The translations under genes and the position numbers were made by a program. DNA of 64,000 nt from positions 7,501 to 71,500 of the forward strand of contig JAVTVX010000029.1 in NCBI GenBank assembly GCA_033439265.1. The letters run 5' to 3'. The DNA comes from Dillenia suffruticosa. Lineage: Eukaryota > Streptophyta > Magnoliopsida > Dilleniales > Dilleniaceae. Under the pieces are notes generated by a model. That model worked only from the letters and a program-made list of their open reading frames with translations. It searched no databases and was not told the origin of the DNA. Positions 42,501-50,485 of this stretch are shown here, piece by piece; positions within the stretch are counted from its first letter, which is position 1, and each line of letters starts with the position of its first letter.

Positions 42501-45500
42501 CACATTTGAAACGAGGCTCTTACCAGAGGTTTGCTGGGAGGCTGATCTATTTGGCACATACGAGACTAGATATTGCATTTGCAGTGAGTGTTGTTAGTAG
42601 ATTTATGCACAATTCTAAAGAAATGCATCTTAAAGCAATTCATAGAATCTTGCAATACTTGAAGGGCAACCCTGACAAGGTATTTTGTTCATGGAAGGGG
42701 GAAACATGACATTGGAGGCATATATGGATGCTGATTATGTTGGGTCACTAGATTACAGGTGGTCAACTTCAAGTTATTGTACCCCCTTAGGAGGGAATTT
42801 TGTAAGGTGGAGGAGTAAGCAACAAAACGTGGTGGCAAGATTAACTGCAGAATCAGAATTTAGGTCAATGTCATTGGGAATGTGTGAACTACTGTGGCTG
42901 AAGATAATTCTTGATGATCTAAAGATAAAATGGGAAGGACCAATGAGATTGTATTGTGACAACAAATTTGCCTTCAGCATTGCTCATAATCCCATATACA
43001 ACATGACCGAATGAAACATATAGAAGTTGATAGACATTTTATCAAGGAAAAGTTTAATAGCAGCCTGATATTTACAAATCTAAATTTATAAATAACAATG
43101 GATTTTGATGATAACATTAATTTTGATTTCATACTCATTTAACACTTATTATTTATTTATATATATTAATAAACATACTGAAGATGTGTGGTGTCTCATG
43201 TTTATTTAATTGTTGGTTTTTTTCATCCATGTTACCCTTCTTTTGTTCATATCTATAATGTTCACATCAACTTTACTAAAAATAGAGTGGGAGTCACAAG
43301 TGTCAATACTATTGACTACACTTCACAAGAATTGTTCTTGAGCAAAATAATCTTAACTCAATTTAACCTGCCTATGTACATAATTATTTCACAAGTTCAG
43401 TCACTAGCAAGATTTTACTCCAACAAACTGTGGAGACACGAGAAAACATTCTTCTCTATTTTTATTCTTGGGGAAAAATAAAACATGAACCTTCCCTTCT
43501 TTTACACTATGCATTGGATTTTGATGATTAATTTCATATTAATCATTATGTTAGAAATAAAATAACATTAATTTGATTTCATACTCATTTAGCACTATTA
43601 TTTATTTATATATTGTGTCTTATGTTTATTTAATTTTTTGTTTTTCTCATGTTGCCATGTTCTTGTCGCATCATTTGTCACATGTTCTTGGTCTCATAGT
43701 GCCATGTTATCCATCTTTTGTTCATATCTGTAATGTTTACATCAACTCTACTTCAATAAAGTGGGAGTCATAAGTGTCAATACTGTTGACTACACTTCAC
43801 AAGAATTGTGTATGAGCAAAATATTCTTAACGCAATTTATCCTTCCTATGTACATTATTTCACAAGTTCAATCACTAGCAAGATTTCACTTCAACAAACA
43901 GGACACGAGAAAACATATCTTCTCCATTTTATTCTTGGGGAAAAATAAAACATGAACCTTCCCTCCTTTTATGCTACACACACAGTCTTTTCAAAACGTG
44001 ATGCTTGCTCTATCATTACAACATCCATACTCAGGCATTACTAGCTGTTTCAATTGGTGTATCTGGTAAATCCATAACCAGTGTACAATTGAAGATGGTC
44101 AAGTGTGTAATTTCACTCTCTTTTAAAAGTCTCAGATAACATTGACCTGAGAAAGACAACTCCAAGTCATGAGGGTTGCAAAGTGTATGGAGGGAAAATA
44201 ATGCAGATTTTTGTAATTTGACCGTGGGCTTTTGATGCCAAGCCTAAACTGGTTCATGCATTTATTTACCAGAGAGAGAGGGGGGGGAGAGATGATCAGT
44301 TCAGCCTGTATATTCATACCCAACTTGATGTGTCTCCACAAACATTGATATTACATCTTAAAGGAGGGGAGTTCTATGTTTTCATCGTTAAATTTAATCA
44401 GTAAAGCCACATCACCCTCTCTCTTGATTACTTCTTGTTATAATAGCACTACATTCTAGATATCAGTGATTATTTTCTTTCTCGGTACTTTAATAATCAT
44501 CATCTGATATAATCAAACAGCATCAATCCACGAAACAGCCCTGTGAAAACTATGCCCTACATGTTCATGTTTAGTCCTTTTGGATTGGCTTCCTTTAATG
44601 TTTTCTTTCCCTGTGAAACTGTGTGTTACATGGTGTCAGGATGGGAATTGTATTCAGTCATCTTGCAAACCTTCCATCGACTAGTCCCGCCTCACATGAC
44701 ACAATTCTCTCACTGCTGGGAGTATTTTGGCCTATTCTTGAGAAACTTTTTAGATCTGCACACATGGAGAATGGAAATTTGTCTACAGCTGCTTGCCGTG
44801 CGCTTTCTCAAGCAATTCAGTCATCAGGTCCATTTCCAATATAGTTTTAAGATGTTTGTTTGGGTGGTATTGACATTATTTGAGCCTCTTTGGATGTATA
44901 AACTAATTTTCTCTTTTGGAACTTCTCACTTGCAGGGCAGCATTTTGCAGTTCTATTGCCTAAAGTTCTAGATTGCCTGTCAACAAATTTTACAACATAT
45001 CAAGCACATGAATGCTATATTAGAACAGGTAAGTGTGACATCGGAACCAATGATGGGAGTTGGCTGGGGAGGTACCTTCAGGTTTATCCATGTCTCAGTA
45101 TATTATTAGGAAATGAGTGTCTCAATGTCCCCAGAGTGGAATCCTTCTTTTCATTGCCTTGAAACATATGGAAACTCAGATTTCCTAGTTGAGATGGCAA
45201 CACTCATGCTATAATGTTGAGATGATAATGCTCATGCTATAATGCATCCCAATTTTTGTCAATCCCTAATGCTGCAGGGCAAACTCAGGTTTTACAATAA
45301 GTTCCTTGCCACTTGTCTGACTTAACTGGCAACTGCTACAACCAACAATTAGAGGTTCGCAATCATGGAAGATAAAAAGTAGAAAACTTAAAAGCTAATA
45401 ATAATAAAAAATAATAAGTAAATGAAGGTACATGATTTTGCAGGTATAAAAGAATGTTTAAAACTAGCCTAACTGTGGACATGAACAACTGGTTTCAATC

Positions 45501-48500
45501 ACAATAACTGTATGTAGGTGGTTATTTTTCCCTTTTTTGGGGGGTGTGGTGGTTGGGTTTGGTGGGTTAAAAAAACTACATAAAAATTTTGATTCCTCTG
45601 CTCATTGACTGTAATTGTCATGTTAGTCAATTATTGGAGGATACTGGTGAAAAACTTAGATGTCGCTTCTGAGATGAAAATACAGAAAATTCTTTAGCTA
45701 GTTTACAATTTTCTTAGATATTCTATCAGATAAAATTACTACCATGTTGACCATGAAATTTAATATTCACTCTTCCCTAAGTATGTTGGAAAACTCTACA
45801 TTTGTTGACCATGATTTTGCTTGTTATGTGATTATTGTTCATCATCTTTCCATTGGAGAGCGAACCTTAGCACAATGGTTAAGTTGCTCCTTTAGTGATC
45901 TCGAGGTCACGGGTTCGAGACGTGGAAACAACCTCTTTGCAAAAATGCAAGGAGATGGCTGCGTTCATATCTGCGCACCTTCCCCCTACCCCCGCATTAA
46001 GCCGGGAGCACTTTGTGCACCAATGGGCCTTTTTTTTTTATTGTTCATCATCTCTAATTGGGTGGGAGGCCCGATGTCATATTAACTTTTTTTTTTCTCC
46101 TGTCGACATGTCAAAATTGTGTCCAGCTTCTGTGGTTCTTGAAGAATTTGGGCATATGGAGGAATATGGACCTTTGTTCATCAGCACTTTTGACAGATTC
46201 ACTCATTCAGCTTCAATAGTAGCCCTTAATTCCTCATATATCTGTGATCAGGAGCCTGATCTTGTGGAAGCCTATACTAGCTTCGCCTCTACATTTGTCC
46301 GTAGCTGTGCCAAGGTATTATCATTGGAATTTTTCTTTTCAATATTACGATTAGGGCTTTCTGTTTGTTGCTCTTTCTGAATTTCATGAATAAGAGTGAT
46401 TATGTTTGCATATGTATTATAGGTTGATAAAAGCAGAAAACAGATAAAATGACTATGTTGTGGGATTTCAGGAAGTATTAGCAGTATCTGGTACTCTTCT
46501 GGAGCTTTCCTTCCAAAAGGCAGCCATATGCTGCACGGCTATGCATCGTGGAGCGGCACTAGCTGCAATGTCCTATTTGTCCTGTAAGATTACTTTGACT
46601 GTTCCTCCCCCCCCCCCCATTCCTCAGATTTAAAGTTTGGACTACAATCAGACTAGAAATATACTTACTCATCAAACACATCTCAAGTTCTTCAAGTACG
46701 CTAAGTGTCCAAACAATGGGCAGACCTTGACCTAATGATAACGTGCTTCTTACTTGGATTTTGAGTCCAGATCTTGGAAGTGCCCACATCTTTACAAAAA
46801 GTATGTATGATTTATCTAAAATATGTTTATCCTGGATGCCACTGCTCTGAACACCAAGTGCCATCTTTGGCACTATATATGCTGAACTTAGTTGAAACAA
46901 GGAAAGATCAAGACACCTTTTATTTTCATGGTTAGGGAGCTGGAGGCAATGGGTCATTATTTTTTTTCTCCAAGGATGTTGTAATAATGGTAATTTTTTT
47001 CGGACAAGGTGTTTTCTTTTTGGAAGACCTCAAAGGGAAATTTGTAACAACATGAATGAAGCACTTGGATCCTATGTATAATATCCAATATCAAACGAGC
47101 TCAATGTGACTCAATCTCAAGCTGAACTTTGGTAGCATGCGTTATATGTAAGAAACAAGTATGAGCTGTGTAGCATAATTCTCGTGCTTGACAGATTAAT
47201 CAACTTCCAGATTGAGCTTAAGCTTGGCTTTTTTAATGCTTTGAACCGAGCTTGAACAAGTTTTGATGAGTTGAGCTCAAGTTGCTTTGATCTGTTTATG
47301 GCCTTACTCAAATGACCTTGTATCCATGTTTCATATCTACACCTTGTATCCATGTTTTGTATCTACATTGTTTCCACATTTATGTATGCAAGATCCTTGA
47401 AAAGTGAAAACTTATTTTGAGGGCTAGAATATGCATCCATCCACAGAGCTAGAATCTGTAGGGCATCGTCAAGATAACCCAGCTGTTTCTGAGAAATATG
47501 ATATGATGTGTGTTTTGCAGTTTTGACTGGTGGGGGATTGCTGTTAGATTGTTAACAAATTGGTTAAAACTACAGACATAAGGTTGACCTTGCCTAGTTA
47601 GCTTTTCATTTAAATCCTGTTGTAGATTTTAGTTGCTTTGTACGTTGCCTTACCTCATCATTTATTAAATTTCCATTTTTTCTATTTGTCTTCTTGCAAA
47701 CATAATCTCTATTTCTTGTTCTTTGGCTCAAGTTTTTCATAGTTGATAAATCTCTGTTCAATTGATTTACTTTGTTGATATAAGGTTGAGCGCATTAACT
47801 TTAAGTTGCTTTTGAGCATTTTAGGTTTCTTAGAAGTTGGACTGAACTCTCTGTTGGAGTCTGTAATTTGTAACTCAGAAGAGTTATTCGGCGCAGTGAC
47901 GGCTCGGGTCTTATCATGCAGTGGTGAGGGGCTAGTGTCAAGTGTTATGTATGCTTTACTTGGCGTCTCAGCAATGTCTAGGGTAAACCCATCATGGACC
48001 CTCAAGTGTTAAATTCTATGTTATATGTCTTTGCCATGGTATAGTCCCAATTCTAACAGATTATCTTTTTTTGGAGTGAGAAGCAGATGGTCGTCGAATT
48101 ATAGTCTTTTCTATTGTCATTGTCGTATTTTTTCATCATATCTTAAACAATTACAACGCAAGGTCCTAAACTATGCCAAAGTCCCAAATAAGGTTTTAAG
48201 CTCTATTTTGTTAGATTAGGGTTTCTAAACTTATAGTTGTAATGTAACAAATAAAATATCACCATCAATTCTCCCCTCCCTTGGATGGATGGTGATGTGA
48301 CAGTGACATGGCTAATAATCAATATTAGTTGAAATAAAAAATAATGAAATAAAACACTTCTCATAAATTAAAGTGAAATAAAGCACATTACAATGAAATT
48401 AGAGCAAGGCTGGCCGTTATTTGTACTGGCTTCGATTCTTAGCCATATTCATGGTACACCTCTTTTCTCCGGTCAAAAAGAAACATTATGCAGATAAAAC

Positions 48501-50485
48501 ACTATCAAGCCGGTGCCAATGATGTTTGGACTAAAGGAACCTTTGTCACTGGACGAACTTGAAGAAAAACTCGTGTCCATGGTTTGATCTCCCAAGTCTG
48601 CTGGAGAGAATTGAAGGTGAAAACTGGGAACATCAAGGCATAGCTTCCTGTATGACAGAGTATTTGTCCTGATGGCTAATCGGGTCTAACAATATATGGG
48701 GTAAATCCGTATGTATTTCTTTAAAAGGAAATAGATGCTAAGAATGTCGATACTTAAAGCTGACTTGTATCTACTACCTACAGCAGGTGTTCTGGGCACA
48801 AGCTCACAATGTGATGCTGTCTGTCCTACTAGGTGAGTTGAAGGTTGCTGCACATGCAGACCCCTATTTTGACCTTTGTGAGTTGAACATTGAAGAACTG
48901 GAATTTAAAACTTGAGATTGAACAAAATTAAATGGAAAGAGTTTTCATGCTCTTGGTGAAGACAATGGTGATGCTCATGGTGATTATCACAGATTCAGGT
49001 TGATAGTGTGTGGTGGAGAGTGTCATAGGGATTGTCCTGTTGGCCATGAGTAGCTAAGGTTAAGGCTGTGAGTGGAGGAGGAAGGGGAGATCTGAACCCT
49101 AGCTCTATATAGGCCAATGAGGAGAAAGGATGAAGAACAGCCTTCAGCCTGCGGCAGCGTTTGATGGTGGCTGTGACCAATGAGGCAGCTAATGTGCTTG
49201 ATGGTTGGGGTCTTATACAGTGAGGAGAAAATGATGGAGAAAATGAATAATGTGTTTGTTTCTAATTTTTTTGGCTTTTTATTTCATTTTTTATTTGTTT
49301 TATCTTCATTTAGTTTATCGAGATTATTTATTCTATTGATTTATCAAAAAATATCAATTAGTTTATTATTTTTTAAAGCCAACTATGCCTTAAAAAATGG
49401 CCAGATCAGCTTTGCTATGGCCCCTTCAGCAATCCATTAAATCTGTTGACTGTTCCATTGATGGTAGAACTTTGTTACACTTCTAAAATTTATATTTTTA
49501 TTTTGTAATTTTTTAAATTTAGAACCCCACCCCCCCGGGTGTCAAAGTGAAGTTTAAAACCTTATTTGGGATTTTTCACATGGTTTAAGACCTTGCCATG
49601 TAGTTTGGTCTTGCTGCTTCTGTGAGGAGGACATCTACAAGCCCTTCAGTTCTGGTTTTTTATTCTGAAATTATGACTGTGCATTTGATATAAAGCAACT
49701 GAACAATATCACCACTCTTCTTAATAGGTTCACAAGTCTGCAACTATCATGCAACAGTTAGCTGCAATTTGCAGTTTGTGTGAGAGAACACCCTGGAAGG
49801 CTATTCTTTGTTGGGAATCTCTACAAGGGTGGCTACATCTCGCGGTCTCTCTCTCTCTCTCTCTCTACTATATCTGGTTGCATGAACTTGTATGATTTAG
49901 TCTCCATCTATTAGTGAAGCAGAAAGCATTAAACTGGGAGGCCAAGTCATATGGTGTGGAATTTGAGTTAATATTATCTTTCAGCACCGTTGACATGGAT
50001 GAAACATGAATGTACACTTGAGATATATTCTGTTGAAATAATGGTTCTTAAATGGGTTATTTATGCTAGGTAGTGATAGTCTTCGGTTTTCCTATATATT
50101 CTGTCTGTTGCTATTATGGGCGCTTGCAGTACTGCATTGATGGTTGCCTGAACATTCTCTCGTTTTCAGGCTTTCTACCTAGATAATGACAAGTAAACCC
50201 CCCCCCCAAAAAAAAAAGTGTTAGTTGTTGACCATATAGATGATTTTTGTCAAACACCAGGTGCATGCTCTGCCTGTCGAGTACTTAAAGCCGGGGGAAG
50301 TTGAAACATTAGTGCCTACTTGGCTGGGTGCCCTTGCTGGTGCAGCTTCAGACTATTTGGAGAGCAAGAGCTGTAATGGCGAAAAGAGTAATCATGGGCA
50401 CATGCAAGGGAAAAGAGGACAAATCCTGAAGCGGTTGGTCCGTGATTTTGCTGATACCCACCGCTTTGCCCCAAATCCTAGTTGA
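2130..50485 (+). CDS. Importin-13/transportin-3-like nuclear transport receptor (24 exons)
   Basis: Importin-beta-type karyopherin made of HEAT/ARM repeats, which carries cargo through nuclear pores under Ran control; the cargo is not known. It looks like the orthologue of Arabidopsis At1g12930, from family memory. Exons: 2130-2348, 6222-6320, 6493-6717, 6815-6934, 12408-12491, 12574-12633, 18059-18187, 18494-18555, 18947-19003, 20720-20843, 27234-27368, 30179-30259, 33286-33399, 33532-33611, 33872-34007, 34760-34909, 37878-37960, 44640-44827, 44936-45028, 46127-46314, 46472-46583, 47825-47982, 49728-49844, 50261-50485. They sum to 3039 bp (1012 aa plus stop), every junction keeps frame, and every intron is GT-AG. 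The N terminus ([17 protein letters not shown]) and the C terminus ([13 protein letters not shown]) match the family ends, and the length is about the family norm. Eight introns exceed 2.8 kb and are mostly retroelement debris. Exon 17 (GTCTGT) and exon 23 (GTCTCT) have weak donors. The exon model is by eye, with no transcript support. Confidence 0.9.
2880..3130 (-). mobile_element. Possible 3' end of an L1-like element, antisense
   Basis: A T-tract at 2885-2900 on the plus strand, read as a poly(A) tail on the minus strand, is preceded on that strand by an 'aataaagttttcctgttttt' type ending. This is common in plant L1 3' UTRs. There is no coding sequence to confirm it. Confidence 0.3.
3384..3733. 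repeat. Tandem duplication, two copies of a 177-bp unit
   Basis: The unit starting atccttgatag at 3384 recurs at 3561 with only about ten differences by eye. Because 177 is a multiple of three, one plus-strand reading frame (3336-3755) stays open across both copies and repeats the same peptide. I recognise no protein family in it, and it lies inside intron 1. Confidence 0.9.
5260..6183 (+). mobile_element. 5'-truncated L1 LINE ending in poly(A)
   Basis: Decayed zf-RVT region. A 'VKAFYDFL' segment is followed by '[15 protein letters not shown]' and '[10 protein letters not shown]', which match the usual 'IP.K..FF.W.A....LTLDNL..RG' order. Near the end comes '[12 protein letters not shown]', equivalent to 'IW.ERN.R.F'. 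It closes with an A-run at 6169-6183, only 38 bp before exon 2. Confidence 0.65.
7261..7418 (-). mobile_element. Au-like SINE, antisense
   Basis: The reverse complement contains the tRNA-derived part (gacctcgaggtcataggttcg, shortened here) and the body 'gtggaaacaggctctttg...ggctatgtacatat' shared with the two other SINEs in the window. Target-site duplications of 13 bp flank it at 7248-7260 and 7419-7431 (12 of 13 identical). It lies in importin intron 4. Confidence 0.8.
7582..7982 (-). mobile_element. 5'-truncated RTE-type LINE (3' end only)
   Basis: On the minus strand it encodes the C-terminal tail of an RTE polyprotein ([18 protein letters not shown], then [13 protein letters not shown]). 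It ends with the family's characteristic 3' terminus, 'ccaaatttgggattaaagc...tgttgttgt'. Flanking 15-bp direct repeats at 7567-7581 and 7983-7997 match at 14 of 15 positions and mark the insertion site. Confidence 0.85.
7998..9014. other. Unassigned AT-rich intron 4 sequence
   Basis: No supported gene. Short A- or T-rich runs (around 8346 and 8978) hint at old retroelement tails. Parts of 8440-8770 resemble 21950-22200 in wording (the cacacagc...gatggttccaca stretch), so both may come from one decayed repeat family. Confidence 0.5.
9015..9235 (+). mobile_element. Short L1 reverse-transcriptase fragment
   Basis: The plus strand encodes [17 protein letters not shown], then [22 protein letters not shown] and [17 protein letters not shown]. 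This is the standard L1 run 'PLGG.PR...FW..V......L..WKG..LS.GGR.TLI...LSS.P.Y.LS.F..P'. It is a fragment only. Confidence 0.7.
9290..10700 (-). other. Antisense region with decayed open frames, unassigned
   Basis: Several minus-strand frames of 70-105 codons overlap here (for example 9839-10153 and 10056-10298) and look like pieces of one coding sequence broken by frameshifts. I do not recognise the family. Its place beside an antisense L1 suggests retroelement origin, but the order is wrong for that element's ORF1. Confidence 0.4.
10326..10473. repeat. Tandem duplication, 2 x 74 bp
   Basis: The unit beginning cactgctatgct at 10326 recurs at 10400 with a handful of substitutions (for example cccta/cgcta and catcag/cacccg). 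Non-coding as far as can be seen. Confidence 0.8.
10780..12245 (-). mobile_element. Antisense L1 LINE: RT palm to zf-RVT region
   Basis: On the minus strand a 'NGSPSRF' loop is followed by 'MEVLNKMI', '[15 protein letters not shown]' at the YADD-box position, 'INLAKGEIV' and '[11 protein letters not shown]', which is the standard L1 RT order. The tail '[17 protein letters not shown]' matches the start of the zf-RVT region. The catalytic FADD is read as LVND, and there are stops and a tandem duplication, so it is dead. Confidence 0.75.
11499..11714. repeat. Tandem duplication, 2 x 108 bp, within the antisense L1
   Basis: The unit beginning ggatatgggatgggtataaa at 11499 recurs at 11607 with only about four differences, so the duplication is younger than the decay of the L1 around it. 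Confidence 0.9.
13040..14080 (+). mobile_element. Probable decayed L1 3' region
   Basis: An A-run at 13056-13072 is followed by sequence whose plus-strand frames include '[12 protein letters not shown]' near 13830, like the 'IW.ERN.R.F' close of L1 zf-RVT domains, then an A/T-rich tail at 14060-14075. Most of 13080-13800 is unreadable as protein. Confidence 0.4.
14081..15020. other. Unassigned intron 6 sequence
   Basis: No gene supported. There is a 91-codon hydrophobic plus-strand frame at 14077-14352 with low-complexity serine and leucine, probably chance. The stretch from 14840 to 15010 may be leftover LINE coding sequence but is too decayed to assign. Confidence 0.4.
15021..17555 (+). 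mobile_element. RTE-type LINE with endonuclease and part of RT
   Basis: Plus-strand frames give the RTE apurinic endonuclease order: '[13 protein letters not shown]', '[17 protein letters not shown]', 'GVGIIV'-like, '[27 protein letters not shown]', 'GDLNGHV' and '[21 protein letters not shown]'. The start of the RT follows. Between about 17150 and 17200 the reading jumps from the RT palm straight to the C-terminal '[11 protein letters not shown]' block, so the catalytic box is deleted. The end has the family 3' terminus (gaccctagaatttgggatta). It lies sense in importin intron 6. Confidence 0.8.
17335..17361. repeat. (ATT)n microsatellite
   Basis: About nine ATT units near the 3' end of the RTE LINE, followed by a long T-rich tract that runs to about 17470. 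Confidence 0.95.
19990..20660 (+). mobile_element. Decayed L1 fragment, RT C-terminal region
   Basis: Plus-strand reading gives '[18 protein letters not shown]', then '[15 protein letters not shown]', equivalent to the L1 run 'K.HLV.W..VC.PK.EGGLG...LW..VI..KYG'. Frames are broken throughout. It ends about 60 bp upstream of exon 10. Confidence 0.55.
21170..21560 (-). mobile_element. L1 3' end, antisense
   Basis: The minus strand encodes '[22 protein letters not shown]...[11 protein letters not shown]', the usual L1 zf-RVT ending ('W..WRERN.R.F.......I......W'). Downstream on that strand it meets a C-run and an A-run read from 21183-21205. Confidence 0.7.
21561..23064. other. Unassigned intron 10 sequence
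   Basis: No gene supported. An A-run at 21894-21906 and a G-run at 21956-21963 occur. 21950-22200 resembles 8440-8770 and may be the same decayed repeat. Confidence 0.4.
23065..23145 (-). other. Organellar group II intron 3' end-like sequence (domain V/VI), likely NUMT or NUPT
   Basis: The reverse complement of 23108-23136 starts GAGCCGTATGAG and ends CTCACGTATGGTT. This is the strand pairing of group II intron domain V, which is highly conserved in plant organelles. It is followed on the same strand by a GC-rich hairpin (gagccccagcacaggggctt) and by 'taggtcaac', as expected for domain VI and a 3' splice end of AY type. The loop is shorter than usual. I infer a small organelle-to-nucleus transfer; which intron it came from is not known. 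Confidence 0.55.
23694..26400 (+). mobile_element. 5'-truncated RTE-type LINE, longest RT copy in the window
   Basis: It starts within the endonuclease ('[21 protein letters not shown]') and continues through '[22 protein letters not shown]' and 'SDGIP.KV.KCFGELG'. It then reads '[43 protein letters not shown]', the C-terminal 'RDKIR' region, and the family 3' end (ccaaacattgggattaaagt, then cagtttgttgtcg). Many frameshifts and stops. Sense orientation in importin intron 10. Confidence 0.8.
26410..26880 (-). mobile_element. Antisense L1 RT fragment
   Basis: The minus strand reads '[24 protein letters not shown]', equivalent to the L1 block 'FLWG......K...V.W..V..PK..GGLG', and then runs into decayed sequence. 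Confidence 0.5.
27137..27188. repeat. (GT)n/(GC) microsatellite close to exon 11
   Basis: Alternating purine-pyrimidine tract ending about 45 bp upstream of the exon 11 acceptor at 27233. Confidence 0.9.
27477..27524. repeat. (GA)n microsatellite, about 23 units
   Basis: Perfect GA run in importin intron 11, about 110 bp after exon 11. Confidence 0.97.
27998..29326 (-). mobile_element. 5'-truncated RTE-type LINE, antisense
   Basis: The minus strand carries the RT from '[22 protein letters not shown]' through '[18 protein letters not shown]', '[16 protein letters not shown]' and '[14 protein letters not shown]' to the C terminus and the family 3' end at 27998. The catalytic FADD box reads FADA. 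It lies in intron 11, opposite in direction to the RTE copy in intron 10. Confidence 0.85.
29327..30178. other. Unassigned intron 11 remainder
   Basis: AT-rich with no gene seen. Confidence 0.5.
30700..31460 (-). other. Coherent but broken antisense coding remnant of unknown family
   Basis: The minus strand reads nearly continuously, from '[25 protein letters not shown]' through '[22 protein letters not shown]' (then one stop) and '[29 protein letters not shown]' to '[20 protein letters not shown]'. It looks like one real protein that has decayed. I suspect a LINE ORF1, but I do not recognise a named domain. Confidence 0.4.
32081..32218. repeat. Tandem duplication, 2 x 69 bp
   Basis: The unit tccaattaagataagtgaaa at 32081 recurs at 32150 with two or three substitutions. 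Confidence 0.9.
32841..32876 (-). mobile_element. RTE LINE 3' stub
   Basis: Only the conserved 3' terminus of the RTE family is visible (acaacaacaacaaactgagc, then cttagtcccaata), as in the longer copies. It is an extremely truncated insertion or a remnant, in intron 12. Confidence 0.6.
34910..37877. other. Importin intron 16, unassigned
   Basis: No gene supported. A-run at 36479-36498 and T-run at 37131-37144. The stretch 36620-37000 has scattered minor frames (for example 36724-36912) that may be TE debris. Plus-strand frames at 35924-36256 and 36253-36435 show no family features. Confidence 0.5.
38560..38803 (+). repeat. Putative 5' LTR of the Copia element
   Basis: Begins TG and ends CA directly before a primer-binding site, with a TTTTAGGTAGG.. 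AT-rich body common in Copia LTRs. No second copy is present at the 3' side, so the start is estimated. Confidence 0.55.
38806..38817 (+). other. Primer-binding site (initiator tRNA-Met)
   Basis: tggtattagagc is the usual plant Copia PBS TGGTATCAGAGC with one change, two bases after the LTR end. Confidence 0.75.
43098..43981. repeat. Direct tandem repeat, two copies of about 400-465 bp
   Basis: Copy A (about 43098-43510) and copy B (about 43514-43981) share long blocks in the same order: cattaattttgatttcatac, then tcttttgttcatatctataa, then gactacacttcacaagaatt, then cttggggaaaaataaaacat. I estimate 80-85% identity by eye. They lie directly after the Copia RNase H and do not match the putative 5' LTR. 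Origin unknown. Confidence 0.8.
45848..46037 (+). mobile_element. Au-like SINE
   Basis: tRNA-derived head with a B-box-like ggttcgagac block (within gatctcgaggtcacgggttc), then the body 'gtggaaacaacctctttgca' and 'ccccgcattaagccgggagc', ending in a T-run. A perfect 16-bp target-site duplication (ttattgttcatcatct) lies at 45832-45847 and 46038-46053. Inserted in importin intron 19, about 75 bp before exon 20. Confidence 0.9.
46584..47824. other. Importin intron 21, unassigned
   Basis: No gene seen. C-run at 46608-46618. A minus-strand frame at 46559-46957 overlaps exon 21 and has no recognisable family. Confidence 0.5.
47983..49727. other. Importin intron 22, unassigned
   Basis: No gene seen. 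T-rich stretch 49240-49380 and a C-run at 49530-49537. Confidence 0.5.
49845..49866 (+). repeat. (CT)n microsatellite forming the 5' splice site of importin intron 23
   Basis: The donor reads GCG|GTCTCTCTCTCT, so the microsatellite begins inside the splice signal. The exon end is fixed by the protein ([14 protein letters not shown], matching the family) and by frame. Confidence 0.85.

Larger units (their letters stand above)
38560..43075 (+). mobile_element. Copia-superfamily LTR retrotransposon, decayed and lacking a 3' LTR
   Basis: Sits in importin intron 17, sense. After a putative 5' LTR and primer-binding site comes a gag region ('[20 protein letters not shown]', then 'DHYQCIQM', '[21 protein letters not shown]'). 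Integrase remains are too broken to outline. The RT starts '[23 protein letters not shown]', followed by '[19 protein letters not shown]' and '[17 protein letters not shown]'. RNase H follows ('[19 protein letters not shown]' to the '[11 protein letters not shown]' end). The RT active-site YVDD is read as YVNN. Frameshifts are frequent, so it is inactive. Confidence 0.85.

Noticed and set aside
38560..43981. The repeats at 43098-43981 as the LTR pair of the Copia element
   Set aside because: They do not resemble the segment before the primer-binding site, and both lie on the 3' side.
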